A DNA stretch of 64,000 nt. It comes from SG8-40 sp963792855 (lineage in GTDB: Bacteria; Pseudomonadota; Gammaproteobacteria; Burkholderiales; Eutrophovitaceae). Position 1 is the stretch's first letter. Every line of letters begins with the position of its first letter. The notes beneath the pieces were generated by a model. It saw only the letters and a list, made by a program, of their open reading frames with translations. It ran no database searches and was not told the origin of the DNA. The stretch lies in the NCBI GenBank assembly GCA_963792855.1, contig CAWBXZ010000010.1:18693-82692 (forward strand), given 5' to 3'. Positions 62,062 through 64,000 of the stretch are shown one piece after another. Made by a program: the position numbers and the translations under genes.

Positions 62062-63266
62062 GGCGAATCTAGAAAATACGTTCACCGACGAGGCCCTGAA
62101 AGGAACGACGACAGAGCAGGTTGTGATCGTCAACGGCGTGGCGAACGCCGCCACACGGACCAATGCGAGGGAGTTTCTCGCCGGTGCTTCGGCTGACCTT
62201 GCCTGCGCCGATACGACATCGGACGACATGGCGTTCTGGATGTATTCGTCAGGCTCCACAGGCCGGCCCAAGGGCATTGTCCACCTGCATCACGACATGG
62301 CCTATACCGATGTGTCATTCGGCCAGCACGTGCTCAAGCTGCACGCGGACGATATCTGCTTCTCGGTTCCGAAGATCTACTTCGCATATGGATTCGGCAA
62401 TTCGATCACTTTTCCGTTTTCCGTGGGTGCAACATCGTTGTTGATGCCGGGACAACCACGGCCCGAAGGGGTGCTGGACATTATCGAGACCTCGCGCCCG
62501 ACGGTGTTTTTCGGTCTGCCCACGCTGTTCACTGCATTGGCGCGGTGCGATGGCTTCGAAAGACGCGACTTGTCCTCGTTACGCATGACGATTTCTGCCG
62601 CCGAAGTCCTGTCGGCAGACATCTACAACAGCTGGAAAGCACGCACCGGGCATGGCCCGACCGAACGTATCGGGTCCACCGAGATGCTGCACATCTACTT
62701 GTGCAACCGGCACGACGATCATCGCATCGGTGCGGCCGGCGCGCGCGTGCCGGGCTACGAGGTGCGTCTGGAAACACCCGAAGGCAGGCCGGCAGCCCCG
62801 GGCGAAGAAGGTGTGGTCTGCGTACGAGGTCACTCTTCGGCGCCGTGTTACTGGGGCCGCCCCGACACGACGCGGGAAACCATGCGCGGCGATTGGATCT
62901 ATACCGGCGACCGGTTTGTCGAAAAAGACGGCTACTTCTATTTTGGGGCGCGCTGACGATCTGATCAAGGTATCCGGACAATGGGTATGGCCGCTGGAGG
63001 TGGAGCGCTGCCTGAACGAGCACCCGGACGTGCACGAATGCGCGGTGCTGAGCCACGAGATGCCGGATCGTCGCATGACGCTTCGTGCCGTAGTGCGGCT
63101 TCGCGACGGAGTGGATGGAAGCGACGCCCTGACCAAGGCGCTGTGTGATTACGTCAAGTCACATCTGACGCCGTACAAGTATCCGCGCATTGTCGAATAC
63201 ATTGCGGAATTGCCGAAGACCGGCACCGGGAAAATCGATCGGCAGGCTCTTCGATCGCGTAACTGA
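61682..63266 (+). CDS. Benzoate-CoA ligase family protein (frameshifted, possibly fused to the monooxygenase)
   Basis: An adenylate-forming aryl-CoA ligase. DMTYAELVREAARWGNAFKR, RFFLDDTPVYPAAFFGAVRA and the AMP-binding loop FWMYSSGSTGRPKGIVHLHH are followed by YFAYGFGNSITFPFSVGATS, ERIGSTEMLHIYLCN and GDWIYTGDRFVEKDGYFYFG. At about 62945 an extra G in GGGG breaks the frame; the second frame continues GRADDLIKVSGQWVWPLEVE and ends in the catalytic-Lys motif PKTGTGKIDRQALRSRN. The N-terminus lies in the monooxygenase frame (NCSDILWKNLGE), and one fewer A in AAA at about 61790 would join both. It activates salicylate, benzoate or a related acid with ATP and CoA. Confidence 0.85.
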
Positions 63267-63332
63267 AAGCGAAATGAGTAAACGACGGGCAGGGCGAGAG
63301 CAGGTACTGGCTGAAGAAAGGATTGGTTGAAC

Positions 63333-64000
63333 ATGTCATATGTATTTTCACCCCAACAGGTTCCTGCCATCGCTGTTGCCGGTTCGCGAGACCGCTTTCC
63401 GGTTCGGAGGATCTTCTGCGTTGGGCGGAACTATGCGGCCCATGCACGCGAAATGGGCAAGGACCCCGACCGGGAGCCGCCGTTCTTCTTCTGCAAACCG
63501 GCCGATGCTGTCGTCGCGAGCGGCGAGCCGGTCGCTTATCCGCCACTGACCGAGAATCTCCACTATGAGGGCGAACTGGTGGTCGCGATCGGTCTTGCCG
63601 GGAGAAACATTCCGGAAGCTGACGCGCTCGAAACCGTCTGGGGGTATGCGGTCGGCAACGATCTGACCCGGCGTGATCTTCAGTTGGCCGCAAGAGATAT
63701 GGGCCGGCCGTGGGATTTCGGAAAGGCGTTTGACTGTTCTGCGGTCATCGGGGCGATCCAGCCGGTTTCCAAATCGGGTCATCCAAAGCAAGGCCGCATC
63801 AGGACGACTGTCAACGGCGTAACGAAGCAGGATGCCGATATCTCCGATCTCATCTGGTCCGTGCCGGAAATCATCTCCGTCCTTTCCCATTCGATGGCAC
63901 TGAAACCGGGCGATCTCATCATGACGGGCACGCCCGCCGGTGTCGGCCCCCTGGTGCCGGGTGATACCTGTGTCGTTACGATCGAAGGGGTGGGCGAGAT
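63333..64000 (+). CDS. Fumarylacetoacetate hydrolase family protein, fumarylpyruvate hydrolase-like (partial)
   Basis: An FAH-family protein open at the right end (222 residues seen, of about 230). IFCVGRNYAAHAREMGKDPD and PPFFFCKPADAVVASGEPVA open the active site, HYEGELVVAIGLAGRN holds the metal-binding Glu-x-Glu, YAVGNDLTRRDLQLAARDMG gives the metal Asp, RPWDFGKAFDCSAVIGAIQP is typical of fumarylpyruvate hydrolases (NagK), and PGDLIMTGTPAGVGPLVPGD is the C-terminal block. It would split fumarylpyruvate to fumarate and pyruvate at the end of the gentisate pathway. ATG 63333 has an AAAGGA site. Confidence 0.9.
   Translation, partial: MSYVFSPQQVPAIAVAGSRDRFPVRRIFCVGRNYAAHAREMGKDPDREPPFFFCKPADAVVASGEPVAYPPLTENLHYEGELVVAIGLAGRNIPEADALETVWGYAVGNDLTRRDLQLAARDMGRPWDFGKAFDCSAVIGAIQPVSKSGHPKQGRIRTTVNGVTKQDADISDLIWSVPEIISVLSHSMALKPGDLIMTGTPAGVGPLVPGDTCVVTIEGVGE

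Overview
The window looks like a chromosomal segment of an uncultured proteobacterium, most likely a gammaproteobacterium. The reasons are a moderately high GC content (judged by eye), a fused RlmKL 23S rRNA methyltransferase, a bacterial TrmY-type protein, a DUF898 (YjgN-type) membrane protein, a VKOR-thioredoxin fusion and strong Shine-Dalgarno sites. I found no phage, integrase, complete insertion sequence, CRISPR array, rRNA or tRNA. Intergenic DNA is rich in short dispersed and tandem repeats.

Layout. 1-13 kb: a truncated class III adenylate cyclase with a TPR tail (minus), rlmKL, a DUF1330 protein, a TrmY-like tRNA methyltransferase, a zinc-ribbon metallopeptidase, a lipocalin-like protein, an SDR, a flavodoxin, an NTF2-FMO fusion, a YugP-type metallopeptidase, an amphi-Trp protein and murI. 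13-24 kb: a DUF11/beta-helix surface protein (frameshifted), a second flavodoxin, a three-gene envelope operon (lipoprotein, M48-TPR protease, lipoprotein), a DUF3604 protein and a VKOR-Trx gene, whose 3' end is duplicated upstream of the DUF3604 gene. 24-33 kb: N-formylglutamate amidohydrolase with transglutaminase, VanZ, an AraC regulator divergent from an NmrA-like/DUF4345/DUF1772 cluster, and DUF898 coupled to a DUF7092-Sel1 protein. 33-41 kb: NTF2-like, parvulin, SAM methyltransferase, GST, two lipoproteins, an SGNH hydrolase and a GlcG/HbpS-like protein.

41.5-52 kb is the main block. It is a tightly overlapping [NiFe]-hydrogenase operon of the cytosolic NADP-coupled type (group 3b, sulfhydrogenase-like): hydB, a cyclic-nucleotide-binding-fold protein, hydG, hydD (small subunit), hydA (large subunit), a maturation protease, an unusually short hypA, hypF, hypC, hypD and hypE. 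No hypB is present. A 7-bp-arm inverted repeat containing an FNR-like half-site lies just upstream.

53-64 kb: two GSTs, an ATP-NAD kinase-like protein, cspA with a clear terminator, a two-pore-less K+ channel with RCK domains, then an aromatic-acid catabolic locus. The locus has an IclR regulator and an acyl-CoA thioesterase (minus), divergent across a 15-bp perfect palindrome from an FAD monooxygenase of the salicylyl-CoA 5-hydroxylase type, a benzoate-CoA-ligase-family enzyme and a fumarylpyruvate-hydrolase-like protein that runs off the end. Together they suggest CoA-dependent conversion of salicylate (or a close analogue) to gentisate and ring-cleavage processing.

About ten otherwise well-preserved genes or gene parts are broken by single-base frameshifts (15.73, 23.87, 29.28, 31.93, 46.3, 47.47, 47.83, 51.28, 61.79 and 62.95 kb), often at homopolymers. 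This points to residual indel errors in the assembly rather than mass pseudogenisation, and the affected genes are annotated across the break. One SAM methyltransferase relic (32.6-33.0 kb) is truly decayed.
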